The notes under the pieces were generated by a model. It made no database searches. It had not been told where the DNA came from and saw nothing but the letters and a program-made list of their open reading frames with translations. The position numbers were made by a program, and so were the translations under genes. Below are positions 12,301-27,300 of a stretch of 64,000 bases of DNA, piece after piece. This stretch comes from Xestospongia muta (lineage: Eukaryota > Porifera > Demospongiae > Haplosclerida > Petrosiidae), in NCBI GenBank assembly GCA_963693285.1, contig OY848917.1:10478192-10542191 (forward strand). The letters run 5' to 3'. Position 1 is the stretch's first letter, and each line of letters opens with the position of its first letter.

Positions 12301-15300
12301 TTAAAATTAGAGTATTTGTTGTGATTGTTACTATTTTAAAGTAATTGTAACATTGTTTAGATGAGTAATGTAGTATTGTCTTGTATAATACATTTGCAAC
12401 AGTGTTAGTAGAGATAATTTACAATTGTTATTGATATATCCTTTTGGTTCACATTAATGGGGTTATTGTAATATATTTAAAAAGGATTGACCCTAGTTAT
12501 GTTAGCTGCAAAAACGGGATGCAAAGATGTTATTTTGACACTAACACAGAGAGGAGTCAATCTAGACCTTATTAATGCAGTAAGTTTTCTTGAAGATATA
12601 TCAGATTATAAAGCCTGAGCATCATTAAGAACCTACTTTGTTTACTATTGAAATCTCCTTTGTATTATAAACTACTCATAATTATTAATTGTTTCCAAAA
12701 GAATTGTTAAAGAAATATTAATTATTCAGTATTGCTTAAGCAATGTATTCTTGAAGTGTTCGTGTTTTTATTGGGTTTTATTGACATCAATATAAATACT
12801 AAACTACCACTGTAATTTTTCATCAGAATTCATATAGATAATATTTAAATCTATGTCTTTGCTTTTTAGTAATTTCAATCAAATTGATTGTCTGTTTATG
12901 TTTTACTCTTGGTTTAATGTTTAGTTGTCTAATTTAGCAGTTGATGAATTTTTTGTAATTACAATAGGAAGAAGGATGTGTGGCTCTACATTATGCAAGT
13001 TTTTGTGGACATGCTGATGTTGTAGAAATATTACTCAATCATAATGCTGATATTAATGTCATTACTGAGGTAATTCAGATCATGAGAATGAGTGTATTTT
13101 ACTCTAATGTTTAAACTGTGTAAAGAGATAGTAACTAGACTTCTACCATGCTATCCATTTATACAGTTAAATTATATATAAAGCTTTAAGAGTAGTTTGT
13201 TTAAAATTAGAGTATTTGTTGTGATTGTTACTATTTTAAACTAATTGTAACATTGTTTAGATGAGTAATGTTCTATTATACTTGTATAATACATTTACAA
13301 CAGTGTTAGTAGAGATAATTTACAATCGTTATTGATATATTCTATTGGTACACCTTAATATGGTTATCATTATTTATTTAGATGGGAGACACTCCAGTTA
13401 ATTTAGCTGCAAGAAAGGGATGCAAAGATGTGATTTTAATACTAACACAGAGAGGAGCCAATCTAGACCTTGTTAATGCAGTAAGTCTTCTTGAGGATAC
13501 ATCACATTATAATGTCTGAGCATCATTAAGAACCTACTTTGTTTACTATTAGAATCTCCTTTGTATTATAAACTACTCGTAATTTTAAATGTTTCTAAAA
13601 GAATTGTTAAAGATATATTATTAAGCAATGTATTCTTGAAGGGTTTGTGTTTTTATTGGGTTTTTGTATGTTTTTTCTATTGGCATACTCTGTTAGTGGT
13701 TTAATTTGCCAGTTGATTTTTTGTTTTTTCAATAGGATGGATGGACAGCTCTTCATTTTGCAAGTAATGAAGGACATGCTGATGTTGTAGAAATATTACT
13801 CAACCATAATGCTGATATCAGTGTTGTTGATAAGGTAATTCAGATCATGAGAATGAATATATTTACTCTAATCTTTAAACTGTCTAAAGAGATAGTAACT
13901 AGAATTCTACCATGCTTTAATATAAATGACTAATCAGATTGTTGCATTTATGGTGAATATATAAGTTATACACCTCTTAAAAAAATGCTATACGTTGTTT
14001 TTCTTAGGCTATACTTTCCAATGTTATAACAATCAATTTGATTGAAATTACTACATTATCTATAATTTTTCTACAAATCTGTATGTTTATAACAAGAAAC
14101 AGTTAAATTTTATGTTAGTAATAAATAAATCAGCAGATTATGTAAACTGAGACTATTGCATGGAGAATATAATGCTCTTGAATTGTTTAAAAAGCAAAGA
14201 CCAAGATTTAGGAACTTGTGAAATGTATGCAAATTATTGTTAATATAATAATAATTTTACATTATTTTCTAAGCAAAGTATTTTTGCAAGCTTAATTTTA
14301 TATTCAGTCTGTTTATGTTTTACTCTTGGTTTAATGTTTAGTTGTATAATTTAGCAGTTGATGAATTTTTTGTAATTACAATAGGAAGAAGGATGTGTGG
14401 CTCTACATTATGCAAGTTTTTGTGGACATACTGATGTTGTAGAAATATTACTCAATCATAATGCTGATATTAATGTCATTACTGAGGTAATTCAGATCAT
14501 GAGAATGAGTGTATTTTACTCTAACGTTTAAACTGTGTAAAGAGATAGTATTTAGACTTCTACCATGCTATCCATTTATACAGTTAAATTATATATAAAG
14601 TTTTTAAGAGTAGTTTGTTTAAAATTAGAGTATTTGTTGTGATTGTTACTATTTTAAACTAATTGTAACATTGTTTAGATGAGTAATGTTCTATTATACT
14701 TGTATAATACATTTACAACAGTGTTAGTAGAGATAATTTACAATTGTTATTGATATATTCTATTGGTTCACATTAATATGGTTATCATAATTTATTTAGA
14801 TGGGATATACTCCAGTTATGTTAGCTGCAAAAAAGGGATGCAAAGATGTTATTTTGACACTAACACAGAGAGGAGTCAATCTAGACCTTGTTAATGCAGT
14901 AAGTCTTCTTGAGGATACATCACATTATAATGTCTGAGCATCATTAAGAACCTACTTTGTTTACTATTAGAATCTCCTTTGTATTATAAACTACTCGTAA
15001 TTTTTAAATGTTTCTAAAAGAATTGTTAAAGATATACTATTAAGCAATGTATTCTTGAAGGGTTTGTGTTTTTATTGGGGTTTTGTATGTTTTTTTCTAT
15101 TGGTATACACTGTTAGTGGTGTAATTTGCCAGTTGATTTTTTGTTTTTTCAATAGGATGGATGGACAGCTCTTCATTTTGCAAGTAATGAAGGACATGCT
15201 GACGTTGTAGAAATATTACTCAACCATAATGCTGATATGAATGTTGTTACTAAGGTAATTCAGATCATGAGAATGAATCTATTTACTCTAATTTTTAAAC

Positions 15301-18300
15301 TGTCTAAAGAGATAGTAACTAGAATTCTACCATGCTTTAATATAAATGACTAATCAGATTGTTGCATTTATGGTGAATATATAAGTTATACACCTCTTTA
15401 AAAAATGCTATACATTGTTTTTCTTAGGCTATACTTTCCAATGTTATAACAATCAATTTGATTGAAATTACTACATTATCTATAATTTTTCTACAAATCT
15501 GTATGTTTATAACAAGAAACAGTTAAATTTTATGTTAGTAATAAATAAATCAGCAGATTATGTAAACTGAGACTATTGCATGAAAAATATAATGCTCTTG
15601 AATTGTTTAAAAAGCAAAGACCATGGTTTAAGTATTAACTATATAAATTCTGATCACAAATTACAGTGGTAGTTTAGTATTTGCATTGATATAATAAAGT
15701 AAGATTTTTTAAGAGTAGTTTGTTTAAAATTAGAGTATTTATTGTAGTTATTACTTTTTTAAACTACTTGTAACATTGTTTAGATGAGTAATGTTCTATT
15801 ATACTTGTATAATACATTTACAACAGTGTTAGTAGAGATAATTTACAATTGTTATTGATATATTCTATTGGTTCATATTAATATGGTTATCATATGTATG
15901 TAGATGGGATCTACTCCAGTTATGTTAGCAGCAAAAAAGGGATACAAAGATGTTATTTTGACACTAACACAGAGAGGAACCAATCTAGACCTTGTTAATG
16001 CAGTAAGTCTTCTTGAGGATACATCACATTATAATGTCTGAGCATCATTAGGAACCTACTTTGTTTACTATTAAAATCTCCTTTGTATTATAAACTACTC
16101 ATAATTTTAAATGTTTCTAAAAGAATTGTTAAAGAAATATTATTAAGCAATGTATTCTTGAAGGGTTTGTGTTTTTATTGGGTTATTGTATGTTTTAATT
16201 ATTGGTATACTCTGTTAGTGGTATAATTTGCCAGTTGATTTTTGTTTTTACAATAGGATGGATGGACAGCTCTTCATTTTGCAAGTAATGACGGACATGC
16301 TGATGTTGTAGAAATATTACTCAATCATAATGCTGATATTAATGTTGTTACTAAGGTAATTCAGATCATGAGAATGAGTGTATTTTACTCTAATCTTTAA
16401 ACTGTCTAAAGAGATAGTAACTAGAATTCTACCATGCTATAATATAAATGTCTAATCAGATTGTTGCATTTATGGTAAATATATAAGTTATGCACCTCTT
16501 AAAAAGGTGTATAAGTTACTATACACTGTTTTTCTTAGGCTATGATTTTCAATATTATAACAATTAATTTGATTGAAATTACTAAAAAGCAAAGACCAAG
16601 ATTTAAATATTAACTAAATGAATTCTGATGAAAAATTACAGTGGTAGTTTAGTATTTATATTGATGTCAATAAAGTAAGATTTTTAAGAGTAGTTTGTTT
16701 AAAATTAGAGTATTTGTTGTGATTGTTACTATTTTAAACTAATTGTAACATTGTTTAGATGAGTAATGTTCTATTATACTTGTATAATACATTTACAACA
16801 GTGTTAGTAGAAATAATTTACAATTGTTATTGATATATTCTATTGGTACACCTTAATATTGTTATCATAATTTATTTAGATGGGAGACACTCCAGTTAAT
16901 TTAGCTGCAAGAAAGGGATGCAAAGATGTGATTTTAATACTAACACAGAGAGGAGCCAATCTAGACCTTGTTAATGCAGTAAGTCTTCTTGAGGATACAT
17001 CACATTATAATGTCTGAGCATCATTAAGAACCTACTTTGTTTACTATTAGAATCTCCTTTGTATTATAAACTACTCGTAATTTTTAAATGTTTCTAAAAG
17101 AATTGTTAAAGATATACTATTAAGCAATGTATTCTTGAAGGGTTTGTGTTTTTATTGGGTTTTTGTATGTTTTTTCTATTGGCATACTCTGTTAGTGGTG
17201 TAATTTGCCAGTTGATTTTTTGTTTTTTCAATAGGATGGATGGACAGCTCTTCATTTTGCAAGTAATGAAGGACATGCTGATGTTGTAGAAATATTACTC
17301 AACCATAATGCTGATATGAATGTTGTTACTAAGGTAATTCAGATCATGAGAATGAATGTATTTACTCTAATTTTTAAACTGTCTAAAGAGATAGTAACTA
17401 GAATTCTACCATGCTTTAATATAAATGACTAATCAGATTGTTGCATTTATGGTGAATATATAAGTTATACACCTCTTAAAAAATGCTATACGTTGTTTTT
17501 CTTAGGCTATACTTTCCAATGTTATAACAATCAATTTGATTGAAATTACTACATTATCTATAATTTTTCTACAAATCTGTATGTTTATAACAAGAAACAG
17601 TTAAATTTTATGTTAGTAATAAATAAATCAGCAGATTATGTAAACTGAGACTATTGCATGAAAAATATAATGCTCTTTTGAATTGTTTAAAAAGCAAAGA
17701 CCATGGTTTAAGTATTAACTATATAAATTCTGATCACAAATTACAGTGGTAGTTTAGTATTTGCATTGATATAATAAAGTAAGATTTTTTAAGAGTAGTT
17801 TGTTTAAAATTAGAGTATTTATTGTAGTTATTACTTTTTTAAACTACTTGTAACATTGTTTAGATGAGTAATGTTCTATTATACTTGTATAATACATTTA
17901 CAACAGTGTTAGTAGAGATAATTTACAATTGTTATTGATATATTCTATTGGTTCACATTAATATGGTTATCATAATGTATGTAGATGGGATATACTCCAG
18001 TTATGTTAGCTGCAAAAAAGGGATACAAAGATGTTATTTTGACACTAACACAGAGAGGAACCAATCTAGACCTTGTTAATGCAGTAAGTCTTCTTGAGAA
18101 TACATCACATTATAATGTCTGAGCATCATTAGGAACCTACTTTGTTTACTATTAAAATCTCCTTTGTATTATAAACTACTCATAATTTTAAATGTTTCTA
18201 AAAGAATTGTTAAAGAAATATTATTAAGCAATGTATTCTTGAAGGGTTTGTGTTTTTATTGGGTTATTGTATGTTTTAATTATTGGTATACTCTGTTAGT

Positions 18301-21300
18301 GGTGTAATTTGCCAGTTGATTTTTTGTTTTTTCAATAGGATGGATGGACAGCTCTTCATTTTGCAAGTAATGAAGGACATGCTGATGTTGTAGAAATATT
18401 ACTCAATCATAATGCTGATATGAATGTTGTTACTAAGGTAATTCAGATCATGACAATGAGTGTATTTTACTCTAATCTTTAAACTGTCTAAAGAGATAGT
18501 AACTAGAATTCTACCATGCTATAATATAAATGTCTAATCAGATTGTTGCATTTATGGTGAATATATAAGTTATACACCTCTTAAAAAGGTGTATAAGTTA
18601 CTATACACTGTTTTTCTTAGGCTATGATTTCCAATATTATAACAATTAATTTGATTGAAATTACTAAAAAGCAAAGACCAAGATTTAAATATTAACTAAA
18701 TGAATTCTGATGAAAAATTACAGTGGTAGTTTAGTATTTATATTGATGTCAATAAAGTAAGATTTTTAAGAGTAGTTTGTTTAAAATTAGAGTATTTGTT
18801 GTGATTGTTACTATTTTAAACTAATTGTAACATTGTTTAGATAAGTAATGTTCTATTATACTTGTATAATACAATTATGACAGTGTTAGTAGAGATAATT
18901 TACAATTGTTATTGATATATTCTATTGGTTCACATTAATATGGTTATCATAATTTATTTAGATGGGATCTACTCCAGTTATATTAGCTGCAAAAAAGGGA
19001 TGCAAAGATGTGATTTTAACACTAACACAGAGAGGAGCCAATCTAGACCTTGTTGATACAGTAAGTCTTCTTAAAGATATATATGATTATAAAGCCTAAG
19101 TATCATTAAGAACCAACCTTGTTTACTATTAAAGTCTCCTTATTATTAACATCAAGTAATGAAGGACATGCTGATGTTATAGAAATATTACTCAACCATA
19201 ATGCTGATATCAATGATGTTGATAAAGTAATATAGATCAATGGAATGAGTGTATTTTTCTAATCTTTTAACTAAAGAGGTAGTAACTAGGTTTGTACATT
19301 CTATGCCTTAATTGACCAATCAGATTGCTCCATTTTTGGTGAATATATAAGTTATGCATCTCCTAAACATATTACCATACACTCTTTTTATCTAGATATA
19401 ATGATATTTAGATTAGTATTATACTATTATAGTCATGTAATACATTTACAACAGTGATAATGGAGATAATTTACAATTGATTCATATATCCTTTTGGTTC
19501 ACATTAATTGGGTTATGGTAATATATTTAAAAAGGATTGACCTCAGTTATGTTAGCTACAAAAAAGGGATGCAAAGATATGATTTTAATACTAACACAGA
19601 GAGGAGCCAATCTAGACCTTGTTAATGCAGTAAGTCTTCTTGAAATATATCAGATTATAAAGCCTGAGCATCATTAAGAACCTACTTTGTTTACTATTGA
19701 AATCTCCTTAGTATTACAAACTACTTATAATTTTTAAACGTTTCCAAAAGAATTGTTAAATAAATATCAATTTTACAGTATTGCAATGTATTCTTAAAGG
19801 GTTCATGTTTTTATTGGGTTCTTGTTTGTTTTTTTCTATTGGTATACTCTGTTAGTGGTGTAATTTGCCAGTTGATTTTTTGTTTTTTCAATAGGATGGA
19901 TGGACAGCTCTTCATTTTGGAAGTCATGAAGGACATGCTGATGTTGTAGAAATATTACTCAACCATAATGCTGATATCAGTGTTGTTGATAAGGTAATTC
20001 AGATCATGAGAATGAATATATTTACTCTAATCTTTAAACTGTCTAAAGAGATAGTAACTAGAATTCTACCATGCTTTAATATAAATGACTAATCAGATTG
20101 TTGCATTTATGGTGAATATATAAGTTATACACCTCTTAAAAAAATGCTATACGTTGTTTTTCTTAGGCTATACTTTCCAATGTTATAACAATCAATTTGA
20201 TTGAAATTACTACATTATCTATAATTTTTCTACAAATCTGTATGTTTATAACAAGAAACAGTTAAATTTTATGTTAGTAATAAATAAATCAGCAGATTAT
20301 GTAAACTGAGACTATTGCATGGAGAATATAATGCTCTTGAATTGTTTAAAAAGCAAAGACCAAGATTTAGGAACTTGTGAAATGTATGCAAATTATTGTT
20401 AATATAATAATAATTTTACATTATTTTCTAAGCAAAGTATTTTTGCAAGCTTAATTTTATATTCAGTCTGTTTATGTTTTACTCTTGGTTTAATGTTTAG
20501 TTGTATAATTTAGCAGTTGATGAATTTTTTGTAATTACAATAGGAAGAAGGATGTGTGGCTCTACATTATGCAAGTTTTTGTGGACATACTGATGTTGTA
20601 GAAATATTACTCAATCATAATGCTGATATTAATGTCATTACTGAGGTAATTCAGATCATGAGAATGAGTGTATTTTACTCTAACGTTTAAACTGTGTAAA
20701 GAGATAGTATTTAGACTTCTACCATGCTATCCATTTATACAGTTAAATTATATATAAAGTTTTTAAGAGTAGTTTGTTTAAAATTAGAGTATTTGTTGTG
20801 ATTGTTACTATTTTAAACTAATTGTAACATTGTTTAGATGAGTAATGTTCTATTATACTTGTATAATACATTTACAACAGTGTTAGTAGAGATAATTTAC
20901 AATTGTTATTGATATATTCTATTGGTTCACATTAATATGGTTATCATAATTTATTTAGATGGGATATACTCCAGTTATGTTAGCTGCAAAAAAGGGATGC
21001 AAAGATGTTATTTTGACACTAACACAGAGAGGAGTCAATCTAGACCTTGTTAATGCAGTAAGTCTTCTTGAGGATACATCACATTATAATGTCTGAGCAT
21101 CATTAAGAACCTACTTTGTTTACTATTAGAATCTCCTTTGTATTATAAACTACTCGTAATTTTTAAATGTTTCTAAAAGAATTGTTAAAGATATACTATT
21201 AAGCAATGTATTCTTGAAGGGTTTGTGTTTTTATTGGGGTTTTGTATGTTTTTTTCTATTGGTATACACTGTTAGTGGTGTAATTTGCCAGTTGATTTTT

Positions 21301-24300
21301 TGTTTTTTCAATAGGATGGATGGACAGCTCTTCATTTTGCAAGTAATGAAGGACATGCTGACGTTGTAGAAATATTACTCAACCATAATGCTGATATGAA
21401 TGTTGTTACTAAGGTAATTCAGATCATGAGAATGAATCTATTTACTCTAATTTTTAAACTGTCTAAAGAGATAGTAACTAGAATTCTACCATGCTTTAAT
21501 ATAAATGACTAATCAGATTGTTGCATTTATGGTGAATATATAAGTTATACACCTCTTTAAAAAATGCTATACATTGTTTTTCTTAGGCTATACTTTCCAA
21601 TGTTATAACAATCAATTTGATTGAAATTACTACATTATCTATAATTTTTCTACAAATCTGTATGTTTATAACAAGAAACAGTTAAATTTTATGTTAGTAA
21701 TAAATAAATCAGCAGATTATGTAAACTGAGACTATTGCATGAAAAATATAATGCTCTTGAATTGTTTAAAAAGCAAAGACCATGGTTTAAGTATTAACTA
21801 TATAAATTCTGATCACAAATTACAGTGGTAGTTTAGTATTTGCATTGATATAATAAAGTAAGATTTTTTAAGAGTAGTTTGTTTAAAATTAGAGTATTTA
21901 TTGTAGTTATTACTTTTTTAAACTACTTGTAACATTGTTTAGATGAGTAATGTTCTATTATACTTGTATAATACATTTACAACAGTGTTAGTAGAGATAA
22001 TTTACAATTGTTATTGATATATTCTATTGGTTCATATTAATATGGTTATCATATGTATGTAGATGGGATCTACTCCAGTTATGTTAGCTGCAAAAAAGGG
22101 ATACAAAGATGTTATTTTGACACTAACACAGAGAGGAACCAATCTAGACCTTGTTAATGCAGTAAGTCTTCTTGAGGATACATCACATTATAATGTCTGA
22201 GCATCATTAGGAACCTACTTTGTTTACTATTAAAATCTCCTTTGTATTATAAACTACTCATAATTTTAAATGTTTCTAAAAGAATTGTTAAAGAAATATT
22301 ATTAAGCAATGTATTCTTGAAGGGTTTGTGTTTTTATTGGGTTATTGTATGTTTTAATTATTGGTATACTCTGTTAGTGGTATAATTTGCCAGTTGATTT
22401 TTGTTTTTACAATAGGATGGATGGACAGCTCTTCATTTTGCAAGTAATGACGGACATGCTGATGTTGTAGAAATATTACTCAATCATAATGCTGATATTA
22501 ATGTTGTTACTAAGGTAATTCAGATCATGAGAATGAGTGTATTTTACTCTAATCTTTAAACTGTCTAAAGAGATAGTAACTAGAATTCTACCATGCTATA
22601 ATATAAATGTCTAATCAGATTGTTGCATTTATGGTAAATATATAAGTTATGCACCTCTTAAAAAGGTGTATAAGTTACTATACACTGTTTTTCTTAGGCT
22701 ATGATTTTCAATATTATAACAATTAATTTGATTGAAATTACTAAAAAGCAAAGACCAAGATTTAAATATTAACTAAATGAATTCTGATGAAAAATTACAG
22801 TGGTAGTTTAGTATTTATATTGATGTCAATAAAGTAAGATTTTTAAGAGTAGTTTGTTTAAAATTAGAGTATTTGTTGTGATTGTTACTATTTTAAACTA
22901 ATTGTAACATTGTTTAGATGAGTAATGTTCTATTATACTTGTATAATACATTTACAACAGTGTTAGTAGAAATAATTTACAATTGTTATTGATATATTCT
23001 ATTGGTACACCTTAATATTGTTATCATAATTTATTTAGATGGGAGACACTCCAGTTAATTTAGCTGCAAGAAAGGGATGCAAAGATGTGATTTTAATACT
23101 AACACAGAGAGGAGCCAATCTAGACCTTGTTAATGCAGTAAGTCTTCTTGAGGATACATCACATTATAATGTCTGAGCATCATTAAGAACCTACTTTGTT
23201 TACTATTAGAATCTCCTTTGTATTATAAACTACTCGTAATTTTTAAATGTTTCTAAAAGAATTGTTAAAGATATACTATTAAGCAATGTATTCTTGAAGG
23301 GTTTGTGTTTTTATTGGGTTTTTGTATGTTTTTTCTATTGGCATACTCTGTTAGTGGTGTAATTTGCCAGTTGATTTTTTGTTTTTTCAATAGGATGGAT
23401 GGACAGCTCTTCATTTTGCAAGTAATGAAGGACATGCTGATGTTGTAGAAATATTACTCAACCATAATGCTGATATGAATGTTGTTACTAAGGTAATTCA
23501 GATCATGAGAATGAATGTATTTACTCTAATTTTTAAACTGTCTAAAGAGATAGTAACTAGAATTCTACCATGCTTTAATATAAATGACTAATCAGATTGT
23601 TGCATTTATGGTGAATATATAAGTTATACACCTCTTAAAAAATGCTATACGTTGTTTTTCTTAGGCTATACTTTCCAATGTTATAACAATCAATTTGATT
23701 GAAATTACTACATTATCTATAATTTTTCTACAAATCTGTATGTTTATAACAAGAAACAGTTAAATTTTATGTTAGTAATAAATAAATCAGCAGATTATGT
23801 AAACTGAGACTATTGCATGAAAAATATAATGCTCTTTTGAATTGTTTAAAAAGCAAAGACCATGGTTTAAGTATTAACTATATAAATTCTGATCACAAAT
23901 TACAGTGGTAGTTTAGTATTTGCATTGATATAATAAAGTAAGATTTTTTAAGAGTAGTTTGTTTAAAATTAGAGTATTTATTGTAGTTATTACTTTTTTA
24001 AACTACTTGTAACATTGTTTAGATGAGTAATGTTCTATTATACTTGTATAATACATTTACAACAGTGTTAGTAGAGATAATTTACAATTGTTATTGATAT
24101 ATTCTATTGGTTCACATTAATATGGTTATCATAATGTATGTAGATGGGATATACTCCAGTTATGTTAGCTGCAAAAAAGGGATACAAAGATGTTATTTTG
24201 ACACTAACACAGAGAGGAACCAATCTAGACCTTGTTAATGCAGTAAGTCTTCTTGAGAATACATCACATTATAATGTCTGAGCATCATTAGGAACCTACT

Positions 24301-27300
24301 TTGTTTACTATTAAAATCTCCTTTGTATTATAAACTACTCATAATTTTAAATGTTTCTAAAAGAATTGTTAAAGAAATATTATTAAGCAATGTATTCTTG
24401 AAGGGTTTGTGTTTTTATTGGGTTATTGTATGTTTTAATTATTGGTATACTCTGTTAGTGGTGTAATTTGCCAGTTGATTTTTTGTTTTTTCAATAGGAT
24501 GGATGGACAGCTCTTCATTTTGCAAGTAATGAAGGACATGCTGATGTTGTAGAAATATTACTCAATCATAATGCTGATATGAATGTTGTTACTAAGGTAA
24601 TTCAGATCATGACAATGAGTGTATTTTACTCTAATCTTTAAACTGTCTAAAGAGATAGTAACTAGAATTCTACCATGCTATAATATAAATGTCTAATCAG
24701 ATTGTTGCATTTATGGTGAATATATAAGTTATACACCTCTTAAAAAGGTGTATAAGTTACTATACACTGTTTTTCTTAGGCTATGATTTCCAATATTATA
24801 ACAATTAATTTGATTGAAATTACTAAAAAGCAAAGACCAAGATTTAAATATTAACTAAATGAATTCTGATGAAAAATTACAGTGGTAGTTTAGTATTTAT
24901 ATTGATGTCAATAAAGTAAGATTTTTAAGAGTAGTTTGTTTAAAATTAGAGTATTTGTTGTGATTGTTACTATTTTAAACTAATTGTAACATTGTTTAGA
25001 TAAGTAATGTTCTATTATACTTGTATAATACAATTATGACAGTGTTAGTAGAGATAATTTACAATTGTTATTGATATATTCTATTGGTTCACATTAATAT
25101 GGTTATCATAATTTATTTAGATGGGATCTACTCCAGTTATATTAGCTGCAAAAAAGGGATGCAAAGATGTGATTTTAACACTAACACAGAGAGGAGCCAA
25201 TCTAGACCTTGTTGATACAGTAAGTCTTCTTAAAGATATATATGATTATAAAGCCTAAGTATCATTAAGAACCAACCTTGTTTACTATTAAAGTCTCCTT
25301 ATTATTAACATCAAGTAATGAAGGACATGCTGATGTTATAGAAATATTACTCAACCATAATGCTGATATCAATGATGTTGATAAAGTAATATAGATCAAT
25401 GGAATGAGTGTATTTTTCTAATCTTTTAACTAAAGAGGTAGTAACTAGGTTTGTACATTCTATGCCTTAATTGACCAATCAGATTGCTCCATTTTTGGTG
25501 AATATATAAGTTATGCATCTCCTAAACATATTACCATACACTCTTTTTATCTAGATATAATGATATTTAGATTAGTATTATACTATTATAGTCATGTAAT
25601 ACATTTACAACAGTGATAATGGAGATAATTTACAATTGATTCATATATCCTTTTGGTTCACATTAATTGGGTTATGGTAATATATTTAAAAAGGATTGAC
25701 CTCAGTTATGTTAGCTACAAAAAAGGGATGCAAAGATATGATTTTAATACTAACACAGAGAGGAGCCAATCTAGACCTTGTTAATGCAGTAAGTCTTCTT
25801 GAAATATATCAGATTATAAAGCCTGAGCATCATTAAGAACCTACTTTGTTTACTATTGAAATCTCCTTAGTATTACAAACTACTTATAATTTTTAAACGT
25901 TTCCAAAAGAATTGTTAAATAAATATCAATTTTACAGTATTGCAATGTATTCTTAAAGGGTTCATGTTTTTATTGGGTTCTTGTTTGTTTTTTTCTATTG
26001 GTATACTCTGTTAGTGGTGTAATTTGCCAGTTGATTTTTTGTTTTTTCAATAGGATGGATGGACAGCTCTTCATTTTGGAAGTCATGAAGGACATGCTGA
26101 TGTTGTAGAAATATTACTCAACCATAATGCTGATATCAATGTTGTTGATGAGGTAATTCAGATCAATGGAATGAGTGTATTTTACTCTAATCTTTAAACT
26201 ATGTAAATAGATAGTATCTAGAGTTTTATCATGCTATACCTTAATTGACCAATTTGATTGTTGCATTTATGGTGAATATACAAGTTATACACCTCTTAAA
26301 ATGGTGTATAAGTTACAATACACCATTTTTCTGAGGTAATGCTTTCCTATGTTATAACAATCAATTTGTTAAAAATTATTGTATTATATATAAGTTTTCT
26401 ACAAATCGGTATGTTTATTACAACAAATTTTAAGTTTGTAATAAATAACTCCAACATTTTATGTCAGCCAAGACTATTGCATACAAAAGATAATGCTCTT
26501 AAATATGTTAAACAAGGAAAGACTGAGATTAGGTATTATCTTAACTAATCCTGATTGTGAACTTGTGTAGTGGTATAGTTACTGGGCATCAATAGATCTA
26601 TTAATATCAATTTTTTAATGCATTTTTTAATGAAAAATTAAAAGCACACACACAAATACAGTAGTAAAGGTCTTTTTTTGAAGCATGATCTTCGACTGAT
26701 TCTTTTAATTTGTCAGAAAAAAGATGTTTTATAGATTGGTTTCATGTACCTTCTATTGGGTATCAGCTAAATATGAGTGTATTTTGTAAGTTTTGGTAAT
26801 GTCTAGAGCATGGTTGTAGATTGTTGCTAGATATAAGGGTTCTTTCATATACTACATTTCTATTCTTTTGTTTTCTTAAGTCATGTATTATAGCATAGAG
26901 ACATACAATATAGTCACAACTATATACTTATATTTCAATCTTGTATTGCTCCTTACTATCATGTTTTCTTATAAAATGCAACTTTAAAACTTAGTAAGAA
27001 AATTTACCTATAGTAGGTCTAAGTTCTACAGTAGGTAGTAGCTAGAAAGCAAGATCTTTTTTGAAGCATAATCTTTGCCGTTGTGTATGTAGGAGCCATG
27101 ATAAAATTGAGAGTCAAATGTTTTTTCTCTGCTTTTAAATAACATTTAATCTTCAAAATCACTTCTTAACATTCATAAGCTCTCTTTGTTTGGGTAAAGA
27201 AAAAAATTAAAACAAACAATGTTAGTGTCACTAGGAAACTGCTTTAAAAAATTAACATTAGTGTAATAAAAAAGAATAATTAATTATCTCATAGTCTAAT

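Larger units (their letters stand above)
9397..13834 (+). repeat. Ankyrin-exon array, segment 2 (10 exons)
   Basis: Type B exons: 9397-9495, 10083-10181, 11503-11601, 13382-13480. Type A: 10439-10537, 11858-11956, 13736-13834. Type E: 11089-11190, 12968-13069. Degenerate B: 12481-12579. The 9397 exon ([18 protein letters not shown]..., ending NLDLVDA) is the most ankyrin-like of the B class and has no close copy here, so it may preserve the ancestral B repeat; that is inference. All intact exons are 99 or 102 bp and phase 0, so any subset can be spliced together in frame. The type A exon expected after 12481 is missing and is replaced by an inverted intron segment (see 12777-12890). Confidence 0.83.
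13780..19940 (+). repeat. 6159-bp tandem duplication, copy 1, with ankyrin exons
   Basis: Exons in this unit: E 14385-14486; B 14800-14898, 15904-16002, 16880-16978, 17985-18083, 18962-19060; A 15156-15254, 16257-16355, 17235-17333, 18339-18437 and 19895-19993 (spanning the junction); degenerate B 19531-19629; truncated A relic about 19153-19226. Every landmark recurs 6159 bp downstream in copy 2. The few differences I saw include 15929-15932 (AGCAGC here, AGCTGC at 22088-22091). Boundaries are approximate: similarity breaks inside the type A exons at 13736 and 19895, which suggests exchange within an exon. Confidence 0.85.

Noticed and set aside
350..26152. Regular repeats resembling a CRISPR array or satellite DNA
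   Set aside because: Units are hundreds of bp to about 1 kb long, contain spliced ankyrin exons with conserved splice sites and phase, and lie in an animal genome.
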